From: Flavobacteriaceae bacterium
GTDB lineage: Bacteria > Bacteroidota > Bacteroidia > Flavobacteriales > Flavobacteriaceae
Direction: 5' to 3'
Assembly: GCA_028284745.1 (NCBI GenBank)
Contig: JANQRC010000069.1
Location: 1 to 35,125, forward strand
Length of the DNA: 35,125 nucleotides
Positions within the stretch are counted from its first letter, which is position 1. Each line of letters starts with the position of its first letter. Of the stretch, positions 1-8,687 are shown one piece after another. Made by a program: the position numbers and the translations under genes. Below the pieces are notes generated by a model. That model searched no databases. It had not been told where the DNA came from and saw nothing but the letters and a program-made list of their open reading frames with translations.

Positions 1-13
1 GAGGAAACGCCAT

Positions 14-39
14 AAAAAAACCTCCCGAAATAGGAGGTT
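14..39 (-). terminator. Rho-independent terminator of the cold-shock gene
   Basis: A perfect 7-bp stem (AACCTCC at 19-25 with GGAGGTT at 33-39, 7-nt loop) is followed on the minus strand by seven U residues (plus-strand A run 14-20). It lies 32 bp past the stop codon of the cold-shock gene. Confidence 0.85.
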
Positions 40-70
40 CTTGGTTGATTCACAAAATTAGTATATCTCG

Positions 71-265
71 TTAGCCTACTACTTGTACTTGCGTAGCGAC
101 CATGCCTTTGCGGCCCTCTTCTTCTTGATATTCTACTTTGTCACCGTCTTTTAGCTCAACACCGTTTAGTGCAGTAACATGCACAAAGATGTCCTTTCCG
201 GTTTCGTCATTGGTAATGAATCCGTACCCTTTGGAATCATTGAAAAATTTAACAGTACCTGTCAT
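71..265 (-). CDS. cold-shock domain protein (CspA family)
   Basis: A 64-residue single-domain cold-shock protein, a small five-stranded beta barrel that binds single-stranded nucleic acid and acts as an RNA chaperone in the cytoplasm. The RNA-binding motifs are visible: RNP1 as KGYGFI at residues 12-17 and RNP2 as DIFVHV at 25-30. The N-terminal TGTVKFFN and the full barrel are present and the length fits the family (about 63-70 residues). The ATG at 263-265 is the only sensible start. The gene stands alone, with its own terminator at 14-39. Members of this family can be cold-induced or constitutive; nothing here decides which. Confidence 0.96.
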   Translation of the reverse strand: MTGTVKFFNDSKGYGFITNDETGKDIFVHVTALNGVELKDGDKVEYQEEEGRKGMVATQVQVVG

Positions 266-349
266 TGTAATTGAAATGTAATTAATAAAGGTGCAAGTTA
301 CGTTTTATTATGACATGATGATGAGCATGATGCTGATTTGTAACAAAAA

Positions 350-601
350 TTATTGATTATCATGTTTTTCGGTCGATTTGGACTTCATCTTGTCGAGATT
401 TTCTTGTGAAAGCACATAATCCTTAAGTTTTTTTCCTTTCCAACGATGATACAAGAACAACGGCATGAAGATAAAAATGCCGAAGACTACCGTAAGACCA
501 ATCACTTTGTTGCCCAGTTTGAAATCATCGCCTCGGAGATAATGACCGACACCCAAGGCGATCAGGATGCAAACAAAGAAAAAACGCAGCAGGTGTTTCA
601 T
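350..601 (-). CDS. small two-helix membrane protein, unknown function
   Basis: An 83-residue protein that I cannot assign to a characterised family. Two hydrophobic helices are visible, about residues 5-21 and 33-50, followed by a very basic cytoplasmic-looking tail rich in Lys, Arg and Glu. The ATG at 599-601 is preceded by a good Bacteroidota -7 element (643-650), so it is probably transcribed on its own, downstream of the chloride-channel gene on the same strand. Length, coding composition and the promoter make it a likely real gene. Small hypothetical membrane proteins of this form are common in Flavobacteriaceae. Confidence 0.75.
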   Translation of the reverse strand: MKHLLRFFFVCILIALGVGHYLRGDDFKLGNKVIGLTVVFGIFIFMPLFLYHRWKGKKLKDYVLSQENLDKMKSKSTEKHDNQ

Positions 602-642
602 AGTTTTGTGGTCAGAGGTCGGTCTTCGGTCTTATGAAGACA

Positions 643-650
643 CAAATTTA
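643..650 (-). promoter_or_regulatory. -7 element TAAATTTG of the small membrane protein gene
   Basis: On the minus strand this reads TAAATTTG, an exact match to the Bacteroidota -7 consensus TAnnTTTG, 41 bp upstream of the ATG at 601. No convincing -33 TTG is seen, so the call rests on the -7 element and position. Confidence 0.5.
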
Positions 651-686
651 CAATTCCCCCTTAATTCTTACGCCGTACATCTTTTT

Positions 687-2462
687 TCATCCTGCGAATT
701 TGATCAACTTTCTGCGATAGGCGGTCAATAGCTTTGATTTGGATACGAAACCCGCATATTTCCCTTCGCGCAGCACAGGAAGGTTCCAAGCGCCTGTATC
801 TTGAAACTTCTTCATCACCAACTTCATATCTTCGCCATAGTGGATGTGCGCTGGTGCGTCATGCGTAAGGTCGTTTACCATTATGGTCTCATATAACGAG
901 GCGTCAAACATGATTTCTCGTATGTGGTCCAGTAGAATGACACCTTCAAAATCCCCTTTGGCGTTGACCACGGGAAAGAGGTTTCGTGATGATTTAGACA
1001 CCGCATTATGTAGCATCTCACCCAATGTAAGGTCTGGCGATATGGCAATGAAGTTGGTCTCGATCACATCGTCGAGATTCATCAACGTCAACACAGCTTG
1101 GTCCTTGTCGTGCGTCAATAATTCTCCACGTTCAGCCAACTCTTTGGTGTAAATGGTGTGGTCTAATGCATTTTTTGTGATAAGGAACGAGATCGCACAA
1201 CTGAGCATCAAAGGGATGAACAGTTCATAGCCGCCACTGATCTCGGCAATCAAAAATATAGCAGTGAGCGGCGCATGAAGCACCCCGGCGATCAATCCGG
1301 CCATGCCCACTAAGGTGAAGTTAGCCTCAGACACTTCAAAACCTAAGCCTAGGTTATTGATGATCTTAGCGATGACATTGCCCAAAGCACTGCCCATCAC
1401 CAAGGTTGGGATGAAGATCCCTCCAGAACCCCCCGCGGCAAAAGTCGTGGTCATGGCTATGGCCTTAAAGACCGTAATGCCGAAGAGTAGGCCAATAATG
1501 ACCCACGGATTTTGGATAAAGGCATCAAACGGAGTGCGGCCTACTGCCATCAGGTCATTTCCCTCCAGCAGATTTCTGATGAAACCAAAACCTTCACCAT
1601 AGAGCGGAGGTATGAAATATAACATCACACCGATGGCCAACCCCCCGATGATTAATCGATAAAAGGCTCTGCTAACCTTGCTGAATAGCTTTACGATGGC
1701 AAAGTACATCTTAGTGAAGTAGATGGAGGCAATGCCTGTCCCTACGCCCAACAAGACAAAGAATAGCGTGTCCTTTATCTGATACTTTTCACTGATAGTA
1801 AAGTCGAAGAGCACATGATCCCCTAAAAAGAAATAGGAGGTGATCACTGAAGAGACCGAAGCTAACAAAAGCGGGATCAAAGAGGCAAAGGTGAGGTCGA
1901 GGCTTAAGACCTCTATGGCAAAGATGATACCTGCGATGGGCGACTTGAAGATAGAAGAGATGGCTGCAGCCGACGCACACCCGATCAACAGTGTTCTTGT
2001 TTTTACATCTACTCGAAACAACCGACTCAGGTTAGAGCTCATCGCCGAGCTAGAGGCTACGGCAGAGCCTAACAACCCGACAGAACCTCCAAAGCCTACC
2101 GTCAATGGAGCAGTGATCAGCGGCATGTAGATACGCCTTGCCGACATGAGACCTGCCTTTTTTGAAAGCGAATACAAAATGGAAGGGATGGCGTGCTTTA
2201 CGGGCTCCTTCAACACAAAGCGTACAATGAGATAGACAAGCAGCAATCCCACAAAGGGCAATATGAAATGGGATATGTGCGAAAGGATGATTCCCTTCTC
2301 TAGTATTTTTTGGATCCAGAAAGTGACGTTTTTTAATGTAACGGCGATCAATCCAGAAAACAGGCCAACTAATACGCTAAAGACGTAAATGAAGTGCCTG
2401 TTGGAGATGAGCTTGTATCTCCAAATGAGCATATGCCTTATGTAGTTATGGGGCGTTGGCAT
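687..2462 (-). CDS. ClC-family chloride channel/transporter with C-terminal CBS pair
   Basis: A 591-residue ClC protein: about ten to twelve hydrophobic helices from residue 25 to 430, then two CBS domains (about 455-520 and 525-590) that usually bind adenine nucleotides. Anion-pathway motifs are partly recognisable: HAIP at 90-93 in place of the GSGIP loop, GIFIP at 348-352 (GxFxP) and Tyr438 near the end of the membrane domain. The GREGP motif is changed: GLLGS at 129-133, so the position of the gating glutamate is Leu131 (codon TTA at plus-strand 2070-2072). In characterised ClC proteins, losing that glutamate uncouples proton exchange, so this may be an ungated anion channel; that is inference. 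It follows aspS by 41 bp and may be cotranscribed with it. Confidence 0.93.
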   Translation of the reverse strand: MPTPHNYIRHMLIWRYKLISNRHFIYVFSVLVGLFSGLIAVTLKNVTFWIQKILEKGIILSHISHFILPFVGLLLVYLIVRFVLKEPVKHAIPSILYSLSKKAGLMSARRIYMPLITAPLTVGFGGSVGLLGSAVASSSAMSSNLSRLFRVDVKTRTLLIGCASAAAISSIFKSPIAGIIFAIEVLSLDLTFASLIPLLLASVSSVITSYFFLGDHVLFDFTISEKYQIKDTLFFVLLGVGTGIASIYFTKMYFAIVKLFSKVSRAFYRLIIGGLAIGVMLYFIPPLYGEGFGFIRNLLEGNDLMAVGRTPFDAFIQNPWVIIGLLFGITVFKAIAMTTTFAAGGSGGIFIPTLVMGSALGNVIAKIINNLGLGFEVSEANFTLVGMAGLIAGVLHAPLTAIFLIAEISGGYELFIPLMLSCAISFLITKNALDHTIYTKELAERGELLTHDKDQAVLTLMNLDDVIETNFIAISPDLTLGEMLHNAVSKSSRNLFPVVNAKGDFEGVILLDHIREIMFDASLYETIMVNDLTHDAPAHIHYGEDMKLVMKKFQDTGAWNLPVLREGKYAGFVSKSKLLTAYRRKLIKFAG

Positions 2463-2503
2463 CCTTCAATATAAAGCATTCCGCATCTGGCGGGGTTCCC
2501 TCA

Positions 2504-4258
2504 TCACAATTTCAGATCTAGTTTCAGGTTGAGTTCTTGTAATTGCGCTTCATCAATAGGTGCTGGCGCATCGATCATCACGTCACGACCACTGTTGTTC
2601 TTGGGAAAGGCAATAAAATCCCTGATGGTCTCTTGGCCACCCAAGATAGCCACCAACCTGTCGAAACCAAAGGCGATACCACCATGTGGCGGTGCGCCAT
2701 ACTGAAAGGCATCCATCAAGAAGCCGAACTGTGCCTTGGCTTCCTCAGGTGTAAAACCTAACAGGTCAAACATGCGCGCCTGGACATCTCTATCATGGAT
2801 CCTGATGGATCCACCACCGATCTCGTTACCATTGAGCACAAGGTCGTAGGCGTTGGCTTTGATGTTGCCAGGATTGCTCTCCAACTCGTTCAATTGCTCT
2901 GGTTTCGGAGAGGTAAACGGGTGGTGCATGGCGTGGTAACGCTGGGTGTCTTCATCCCATTCTAACAATGGGAAGTCTACCACCCAAAGCGGTGCGAACA
3001 CTTCTGGGTCTCTTAACTCTAAACGCTCTGCCAACTCCATGCGCAAGGCACTAAGTTGGGCACGTGTCTCATTTGTGCTTCCTGAGAGTACTAAAATGAG
3101 GTCCCCAGCCTTGGCAGCTGTTGCATTTGCCCAATTGGCTAGGTCGTCTTGGCCATAGAATTTATCTACCGAAGATTTGTAGGTGCCATCTTCGTTACAG
3201 CGAACATACACCATACCTTTGGCACCGATCTGTGGTCGCTTCACCCAGTCGATCAACTTGTCGATTTCTTTTCGGGTGAAGGTATTTCCGCCGGGAACGG
3301 CGATCCCAACGACCAATTCTGCTTGATTGAAAACATTGAAGTCTTTGTGTTGGGCTACCGCATTTAGTTCGCCAAACTCCATTCCGAAGCGAATGTCGGG
3401 CTTGTCATTGCCATAGCGACACATCGCCTCATCGTAGGTCATTCGAGGAAAAGTGTCTACTTCTACACCTTTGATCTCTTTCAAAAGAAAACGCGTTAGC
3501 CCTTCAAATACACTCAGGATGTCTTCTTGTTCCACAAAGGCCATTTCGCAGTCGATCTGTGTGAACTCTGGTTGTCTGTCGGCGCGTAGGTCTTCATCCC
3601 TAAAACATTTAACGATCTGAAAATACTTGTCCATTCCTCCAACCATCAGAAGTTGCTTAAAAGTCTGCGGTGATTGGGGGAGTGCATAGAATTGCCCCTC
3701 ATTCATACGCGAAGGCACGACAAAATCACGTGCACCTTCAGGAGTAGATTTGATGAGGTAAGGCGTTTCTACCTCGATAAATCCTTCTTTGGAAAGGTAG
3801 TTGCGCACTTCCATGGCCACACGGTGACGGAACAATAAGCTATCTTTCACGGGATTCCTACGGATGTCCAAGTAGCGATACTTCATGCGGATGTCTTCGC
3901 CGCCATCGGTGGCATCTTCGACAGTGAAAGGTGGTAGTAACGCTTCATTCAAAATAGTAAGGTCAGACACCAGGATCTCGATATGACCTGTGGCCATGTT
4001 TAGATTCTTCGACTCGCGCTCTATGACCTGTCCCTTCACCTGTATCACAAACTCGCGGCCTAGCTCTTTGGCCTTTTCCATGATGTCTTTTGGCGTTCGC
4101 TCCTCATCAAATATCAATTGTGTGATTCCGTAGCGATCACGAAGGTCTACCCAGATCATGAATCCTTTGTCACGGGATTTTTGCACCCAACCTGCTAAGG
4201 TAACTTCTGTATTGATGTGCGATGCTCTCAACTCACCGCAAGAATGACTCCTGTACAT
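2504..4258 (-). CDS. aspS: aspartyl-tRNA synthetase, bacterial type
   Basis: A 584-residue class IIb synthetase that charges tRNA-Asp with aspartate. An N-terminal OB-fold anticodon-binding domain (about 1-110) contains [10 protein letters not shown] at 23-32. The catalytic core shows the motif 1 region with GFIEVETP (159-166), the TPEGARDF loop (172-179), the SPQTFKQLL flipping-loop region (196-204), motif 2 with [14 protein letters not shown] (219-232) and motif 3 with GFDRL (531-535). A GAD-type insertion fills about 290-420, so this is the long bacterial form and its length is normal. A -7 element lies at 4277-4284. No mark of damage. Confidence 0.98.
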   Translation of the reverse strand: MYRSHSCGELRASHINTEVTLAGWVQKSRDKGFMIWVDLRDRYGITQLIFDEERTPKDIMEKAKELGREFVIQVKGQVIERESKNLNMATGHIEILVSDLTILNEALLPPFTVEDATDGGEDIRMKYRYLDIRRNPVKDSLLFRHRVAMEVRNYLSKEGFIEVETPYLIKSTPEGARDFVVPSRMNEGQFYALPQSPQTFKQLLMVGGMDKYFQIVKCFRDEDLRADRQPEFTQIDCEMAFVEQEDILSVFEGLTRFLLKEIKGVEVDTFPRMTYDEAMCRYGNDKPDIRFGMEFGELNAVAQHKDFNVFNQAELVVGIAVPGGNTFTRKEIDKLIDWVKRPQIGAKGMVYVRCNEDGTYKSSVDKFYGQDDLANWANATAAKAGDLILVLSGSTNETRAQLSALRMELAERLELRDPEVFAPLWVVDFPLLEWDEDTQRYHAMHHPFTSPKPEQLNELESNPGNIKANAYDLVLNGNEIGGGSIRIHDRDVQARMFDLLGFTPEEAKAQFGFLMDAFQYGAPPHGGIAFGFDRLVAILGGQETIRDFIAFPKNNSGRDVMIDAPAPIDEAQLQELNLKLDLKL

Positions 4259-4276
4259 GCTTTAAGGCTTAGGCCG

Positions 4277-4284
4277 CAAATTTA
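4277..4284 (-). promoter_or_regulatory. -7 element TAAATTTG of aspS
   Basis: Minus-strand TAAATTTG matches the Bacteroidota -7 consensus TAnnTTTG exactly, 18 bp before the aspS ATG (4258), giving a short leader. The -33 half is not clear. Confidence 0.5.
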
Positions 4285-4437
4285 AGAAGTTACGAGCACA
4301 GACGTCTGGTCAAAATGGCTTTTCTGACTAAATTTCAATGCTTTCAGGGGTGCGGGGAAAACATCTTTTGATAGATAGTTAAATCACTAAAAATCATAGC
4401 TTTATATTTTTAATGTTAATTTAATGTTATGTAAAAG

Positions 4438-4468
4438 TTGTTCAAAAGTAAATTTAACGTTACTTTTG
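4438..4468 (+). promoter_or_regulatory. promoter of the MORN-like gene, with an embedded 9-bp inverted repeat
   Basis: A -33 TTG (4438-4440) and a -7 TACTTTTG (4461-4468) are separated by 20 bp, matching the Bacteroidota promoter layout. The -7 element is one arm of a perfect inverted repeat: CAAAAGTAA at 4443-4451 and TTACTTTTG at 4460-4468 with an 8-nt spacer. The left arm therefore reads as a second -7 element on the minus strand, pointing toward aspS. Confidence 0.6.
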
Positions 4469-4504
4469 TTATACGAATGTAAATCTCATAAATAGTACTT
4501 AGAT

Positions 4505-4861
4505 ATGAAAAAGCTAGCAGTTCTGATGATAATGATGTGTACGGTGACGGCTTTTGCACAGGCTCCAAAACCTATTTTTGAAAAAGAGGGAAAACTGATC
4601 AGAGCTACATATTTCCATGATAATGGCGAGATAGCGCAACAAGGGACCTATTATAAAGGCGAATTGCACGGAGAATGGGTCTCCTTTGATCTTGAAGGAA
4701 AGAAGACCGCCATCGCCAATTACGAGAATGGCAAAAAAGTAGGCAAATGGTTTTTCTGGAACGATGAAAAGTTGACAGAGGTTGATTATACGGACAATCG
4801 TATTGCCAATGTGGTCGAGTGGAAGGAAGGGAACGCCGTAGTATTGCGTCAGCAACCATAA
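4505..4861 (+). CDS. secreted MORN/YwqK-like repeat protein
   Basis: A 118-residue exported protein. A signal peptide ends at AFA-Q (about residue 19). The mature part carries degenerate MORN_2/YwqK-type repeats of the form GxxxGxWxxxxxxGK, e.g. KGELHGEWVSFDLEGK and NGKKVGKWFFWNDEK. Such repeats form a beta-solenoid; in flavobacteria these small secreted proteins have no established role. The gene has its own promoter (4438-4468) and ends at a strong hairpin (4884-4912) shared with the convergent efflux operon. Automated names for this family vary and some are misleading, so only the repeat type should be trusted. Confidence 0.85.
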   Translation: MKKLAVLMIMMCTVTAFAQAPKPIFEKEGKLIRATYFHDNGEIAQQGTYYKGELHGEWVSFDLEGKKTAIANYENGKKVGKWFFWNDEKLTEVDYTDNRIANVVEWKEGNAVVLRQQP

Positions 4862-4883
4862 AGAATATCTATATATCTCTAAC

Positions 4884-4915
4884 AAAGAGGGAGCCTAGTA
4901 GGCTCCCTCTTTTTA
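4884..4915. terminator. bidirectional Rho-independent terminator
   Basis: A perfect 13-bp stem (4884-4896 with 4900-4912, loop AGT) sits between convergent genes. The plus strand runs into a T tract (4910-4914); the minus strand also has a short T run. It probably serves the MORN-like gene and, in reverse, the efflux operon whose last stop codon is at 4918. Confidence 0.9.
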
Positions 4916-4917
4916 TT

Positions 4918-7900
4918 CTAAGCAGCTGCTTTTACCAGTTTGTGCTCTTCAATGATGGTAGGTCTGGTGCTTTTCTTCCGCAACCACATCTTGAACTTGG
5001 TGATCAGGAAGAATAAGATCGGTACAACGATAAGTGTCAAGAATGTCGCGATCAACAGTCCATAGATCACTGTCCATGCCAAAGGCCCCCAAAAGATCAC
5101 ATTGTCACCTCCAAAATAGAGGTTGGCGTCAAATTCGCTGAAGAGGGTGAAAAAGTTGATATTCAACCCTGTGGCCAGCGGGATCAATCCTAGAATGGTA
5201 GTGATGGCAGTCAACAGCACAGGGCGCAAACGCGCCTTCCCACCTCTTACGATGGCTTCGAACAAGGTTTCGGTATCCACATGGTCATCCTCCTCTAGTT
5301 CGTACTCGACCTTTTTTCTATCTATGAGAAGTTGGGTGTAATCTAACAGTACTACACCGTTGTTCACCACGATTCCGGCCAAAGAGATGATACCCATCAT
5401 CGTCATCATGATCACAAAAGGCGCACCCGTAAGGATCAGACCTCCAAACACGCCGATCAAACTCAAGAAAATAGCCAGCATGATGATGCCTGGTTTTGAT
5501 ATGGAGTTGAATTGGAAGATCAGAATGAAGAAGATCAATCCAAGACCTGTGAAGAAGGCACCCATTAAGAAGTTCATCTGTTTTTGTTGCTCTTCGATCT
5601 GACCTGTGTAATCGATCTTGATGTTATCAGGCTTCCCAGAAAAAGTTTTCATCTCGCTCTGGATCTGCGATACGATTGCTCCGGCATCTGTATACCCTGG
5701 GGCCAATGCAGAATAAACGGTCACGACTCTCTTTGTATCACGGTGCTTGATGGCGCTGTATCCCGAAGCATTGGATTGTTTGGCCACTGCTGAAACAGGC
5801 ACCTCTTTGATCTGTCCGTTAGAGGGATCACGGAAGGTGATGTTCTGGTTGAATAAGGCACTGGTGCTATATCTATTGTCCTTATTGAAGCGCACATAGA
5901 TGTCATAATCCTCACCATCTTCCTTGTAGATGCCTGCTTTGGCACCGAAGATGGAATTGCGAAGCTGCTGCCCCACTTGTCCTGCGGAAACACCTAGCTC
6001 ACCGGCTTTCTTGCGATCTACCTGCACGAGCATCGAGGGCTTTGATTTGTTCACATCTATCTTCAACTCGTCAATACCAGGAATGTTCTTGGTGTTGATA
6101 AAGTCGCGCATGTTCTCGGCAATGGCGATCAATTCACCATAGTCATTGCCCTCTAGCTCTATGTTGATGGGATAACCCGCCGGCGGGCCTACAGCATCTT
6201 TTTCCACGGAGATGGCCACACCTGGGTAGATATCCTTGAGTGATTCCTGAACTTCTTTCAATAGTTCGTTGCTATCTGCACCTTTTCTGAACTTGTACTC
6301 GCGCATCGTAGCAGTGATCTTTCCTCTATGTGGCATCTCGGCTGCAGAACCTCCATCTGTCTGCGGATTGCCCGCACCAGCACCCACTTGCGATACGGCG
6401 CTCTCTGTCAGAAAATTGAAATCACCTTCCAGGTATTCAGCGTTGTTGATAATGCCATAGACCTGCTTCTCGATCTCTTGGGTGATCTTGTTGGTCTTTT
6501 CGATATCCGTTCCTTGGGGATATTCGATATAGACAATGATCTGGTTGGGTGTATTGTCTGGGAAGAATTCTACCTTGGTGCGTTGGCTTCCTACCGAAGC
6601 GCCAAAGCCTCCAAAGGCAATGAATAACAAAAGAAATGTGCCGATGCTGATCACATAAGGCGTCCAGCCTGTTAGGGCACCACGTAGTGTCTTTTCATAG
6701 ATGCGTTCCCAGCGTGTTAGGATCTTCGCTTGGAAATAATTGGCGGCCTTCCTTAAGAAGAGGCGATACACCCAAAGCATGATGGCCGAGAAGATCATCA
6801 GGGTTCCCAGGGCGCGATAGCTTCCGCCTATAATGAGGACCAACAAGCCGATGCCTGCTAGGATGGCTGAGATGCTAATGGCATTCTTCAGTGGCATGTC
6901 CTTATCTTCGGTCTGCATGAATTGCGATACCATGACCGAATTGAAAAAGATGGCCACAAAGAGTGAAGAGCCAAGTACCACAGAAAGTGTCACCGGGAAA
7001 TAGATCATAAACTGTCCCATGACTCCAGGCCATAGCCCTAAAGGGATGAATGCCGCCACGGTTGTGGCGGTGGATATGATGATCGGGAAGGCGATCTCGC
7101 CGATTCCCTTTTTGGCAGCTTCTACACGAGGCATGCCTTCGTCCATCAAGCGATACACGTTCTCAACAACCACGATACCGTTATCTACGAGCATTCCCAA
7201 GCCCATGATGAGTCCAAAAAGGATCATGGTATTCATCGTGTAGCCCAACCAACTCAAGATCATAAGTGACATGAACATCGACATTGGAATGGCAAACCCT
7301 ACAAACAAGGCGTTCCTAAAACCTAGGAAGAACATCAGAACGGTTACGACCAAGATGATCCCGAAGATGATGTTGTTCACCAAGTCATCTACCTGGCCAA
7401 TGGTCTTGGACGATTGGTCGTTGGCGATAGTGACCGTGAGGTCTTGAGGGAACTCATTGTCGATAGCTTCTTGCACAATGACTTGAATTTGCTCGGCTGC
7501 TGCCACCATGTTCTTGCCAGCACGTTTCTTCACATCGAGCATCACTACCGGATGTCCAAACTCACGGGCATAGGTCGTCTTGTCTTCTTCTTTGAATGAA
7601 ACCGTTGCAACATCCTTCAAATAGATAGGGCTGTTATTTTCAGATTTCACCACAAAATCTTCCAATTCTGCAGGATCTTCAATTTCTCCGATGACTCGTA
7701 GTGTACGGCGTTGCCCACTGGTGATCAGGTTTCCTGCAGATACGGTTTGGTTCTCGTTGCTGATGCTGTTGATGATATCTTGAAACGTGACTTGTGCTGC
7801 CATCATCCTGTAGATGTCTACAGCCACTTCGACCTCTTTCTCCTGCGCACCACGAATGTCTACCTGCTTGATCTCTTCAAGGTCCTCGATCTCATCTTGC

Positions 7901-8427
7901 AGATATTCCCCGTACTCTTTCAACTTGTCTACAGGATAATCTCCTGAGATATTGATGTTGAGGATCGGGATTTCCTCAGACATGCTTAGGTTGAAGACAT
8001 TGGGCTCTACTTTGGCATTGTTGAAGGTAGGCCAGTCTTCGCCTGAAGTCTCAGAGTCTACCTCGTCTTTCACCTTTTGCTTGGCCTCTTCGACAGTAAT
8101 GTTCTCATCAAACTCTACAATGATCATGGAATAGTCTTCTTGCGATGTAGAGGTGACCTCAACCACATTGCTCACCGTCTTCAACTTGTCTTCTAACGGG
8201 TCAGTGATCAGCTTCTCGATATCTTCGGCGGTGTTTCCTGGAAAGAGCGAGCTGATGTAGATCTTGGTTTCCTTGATCTCGGGGAAACTCTCACGCGGCA
8301 TGCTGAAGTAGGCTCCAGCACCCAAGAACAGAATGACCACGATCAACACATACATGGTGGTCTTGTTGTTGATGGCCCACGAGGAAAGGGGAAACTCTTT
8401 GTTGACTTTTTTCTTTTGCTTGGTCAT
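4918..8427 (-). CDS. RND efflux pump, inner-membrane permease (AcrB/MMPL superfamily, HAE1-like)
   Basis: A 1169-residue proton-driven efflux permease of the resistance-nodulation-division superfamily. It has the duplicated layout: a first helix at about 24-40, periplasmic porter region to about 340, a helix bundle from about 350, then a second periplasmic half and a final bundle. TM4 carries GMLVDNGIVVVEN (411-423), so the Asp pair of AcrB is Asp415-Asn416; the corresponding TM10 segment reads IVVNNGVVLLDY, lacking the AcrB lysine. It is about 120 residues longer than AcrB, mainly from two extra hydrophobic helices after residue 510. It is the distal gene of the TetR-TolC-MFP-RND operon, separated from the MFP gene by a decayed insertion. 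Substrate unknown. Confidence 0.95.
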   Translation of the reverse strand: MTKQKKKVNKEFPLSSWAINNKTTMYVLIVVILFLGAGAYFSMPRESFPEIKETKIYISSLFPGNTAEDIEKLITDPLEDKLKTVSNVVEVTSTSQEDYSMIIVEFDENITVEEAKQKVKDEVDSETSGEDWPTFNNAKVEPNVFNLSMSEEIPILNINISGDYPVDKLKEYGEYLQDEIEDLEEIKQVDIRGAQEKEVEVAVDIYRMMAAQVTFQDIINSISNENQTVSAGNLITSGQRRTLRVIGEIEDPAELEDFVVKSENNSPIYLKDVATVSFKEEDKTTYAREFGHPVVMLDVKKRAGKNMVAAAEQIQVIVQEAIDNEFPQDLTVTIANDQSSKTIGQVDDLVNNIIFGIILVVTVLMFFLGFRNALFVGFAIPMSMFMSLMILSWLGYTMNTMILFGLIMGLGMLVDNGIVVVENVYRLMDEGMPRVEAAKKGIGEIAFPIIISTATTVAAFIPLGLWPGVMGQFMIYFPVTLSVVLGSSLFVAIFFNSVMVSQFMQTEDKDMPLKNAISISAILAGIGLLVLIIGGSYRALGTLMIFSAIMLWVYRLFLRKAANYFQAKILTRWERIYEKTLRGALTGWTPYVISIGTFLLLFIAFGGFGASVGSQRTKVEFFPDNTPNQIIVYIEYPQGTDIEKTNKITQEIEKQVYGIINNAEYLEGDFNFLTESAVSQVGAGAGNPQTDGGSAAEMPHRGKITATMREYKFRKGADSNELLKEVQESLKDIYPGVAISVEKDAVGPPAGYPINIELEGNDYGELIAIAENMRDFINTKNIPGIDELKIDVNKSKPSMLVQVDRKKAGELGVSAGQVGQQLRNSIFGAKAGIYKEDGEDYDIYVRFNKDNRYSTSALFNQNITFRDPSNGQIKEVPVSAVAKQSNASGYSAIKHRDTKRVVTVYSALAPGYTDAGAIVSQIQSEMKTFSGKPDNIKIDYTGQIEEQQKQMNFLMGAFFTGLGLIFFILIFQFNSISKPGIIMLAIFLSLIGVFGGLILTGAPFVIMMTMMGIISLAGIVVNNGVVLLDYTQLLIDRKKVEYELEEDDHVDTETLFEAIVRGGKARLRPVLLTAITTILGLIPLATGLNINFFTLFSEFDANLYFGGDNVIFWGPLAWTVIYGLLIATFLTLIVVPILFFLITKFKMWLRKKSTRPTIIEEHKLVKAAA

Positions 8428-8431
8428 AAGT

Positions 8432-8668
8432 CTATAGTCTTTAGTTGGTGGTGTTTTTCTCTCTAAGATATTTTTGAAGCCCTGGAATCATTTTTGAGAG
8501 TTCTTCTCTTTCAGGCCTCGTCAATGTATGATCGTCTTTTTGCTATAGGAACGCATACAACACATTCTTTAGGAACCCTATATGCCACATCGACAAAGTC
8601 TAATGCTTTTTGAGATACTTGTAGGTCTTCAAAATGAAATTTTCCTAAACTCATGCTTCCTATAGTCT
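8432..8668. repeat. short direct repeats flanking the four-helix-bundle relic
   Basis: CTATAGTCT occurs at 8432-8440 and again at 8660-8668, on either side of the relic. Both copies sit in longer low-complexity strings built from AGTCT, TATAG and CTTTAG words: 8428-8444 on one side, and 8660-8690 on the other, the latter running into the last codons of the membrane-fusion gene (AGTCTTTAG). The arrangement suggests insertion at, or duplication of, a short target sequence. Confidence 0.6.
8441..8654 (-). pseudogene. decayed four-helix-bundle protein gene (S23/IVP type)
   Basis: Reading the minus strand from an ATG at 8652-8654 gives 47 codons starting MSLGKFHFEDLQVSQKAL and ending SYIDEA before a stop at 8511-8513. 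In the next frame, reading continues as RPEREELSKMIPGLQKYL to a stop at 8441-8443. These are the start, the KECVVC...IAKR segment and the C-terminal ELSKM...KYL segment of the four-helix-bundle family first seen as 23S rRNA intervening-sequence proteins. Intact members are about 115-130 residues: here roughly 50 residues between AYR and KECVVC are missing and there is a frameshift. It lies between the MFP and RND genes of an efflux operon, bordered by short repeats. Family assignment is from recalled motifs. Confidence 0.75.
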
Positions 8669-8687
8669 AAAGTCTACCGACTACTTG

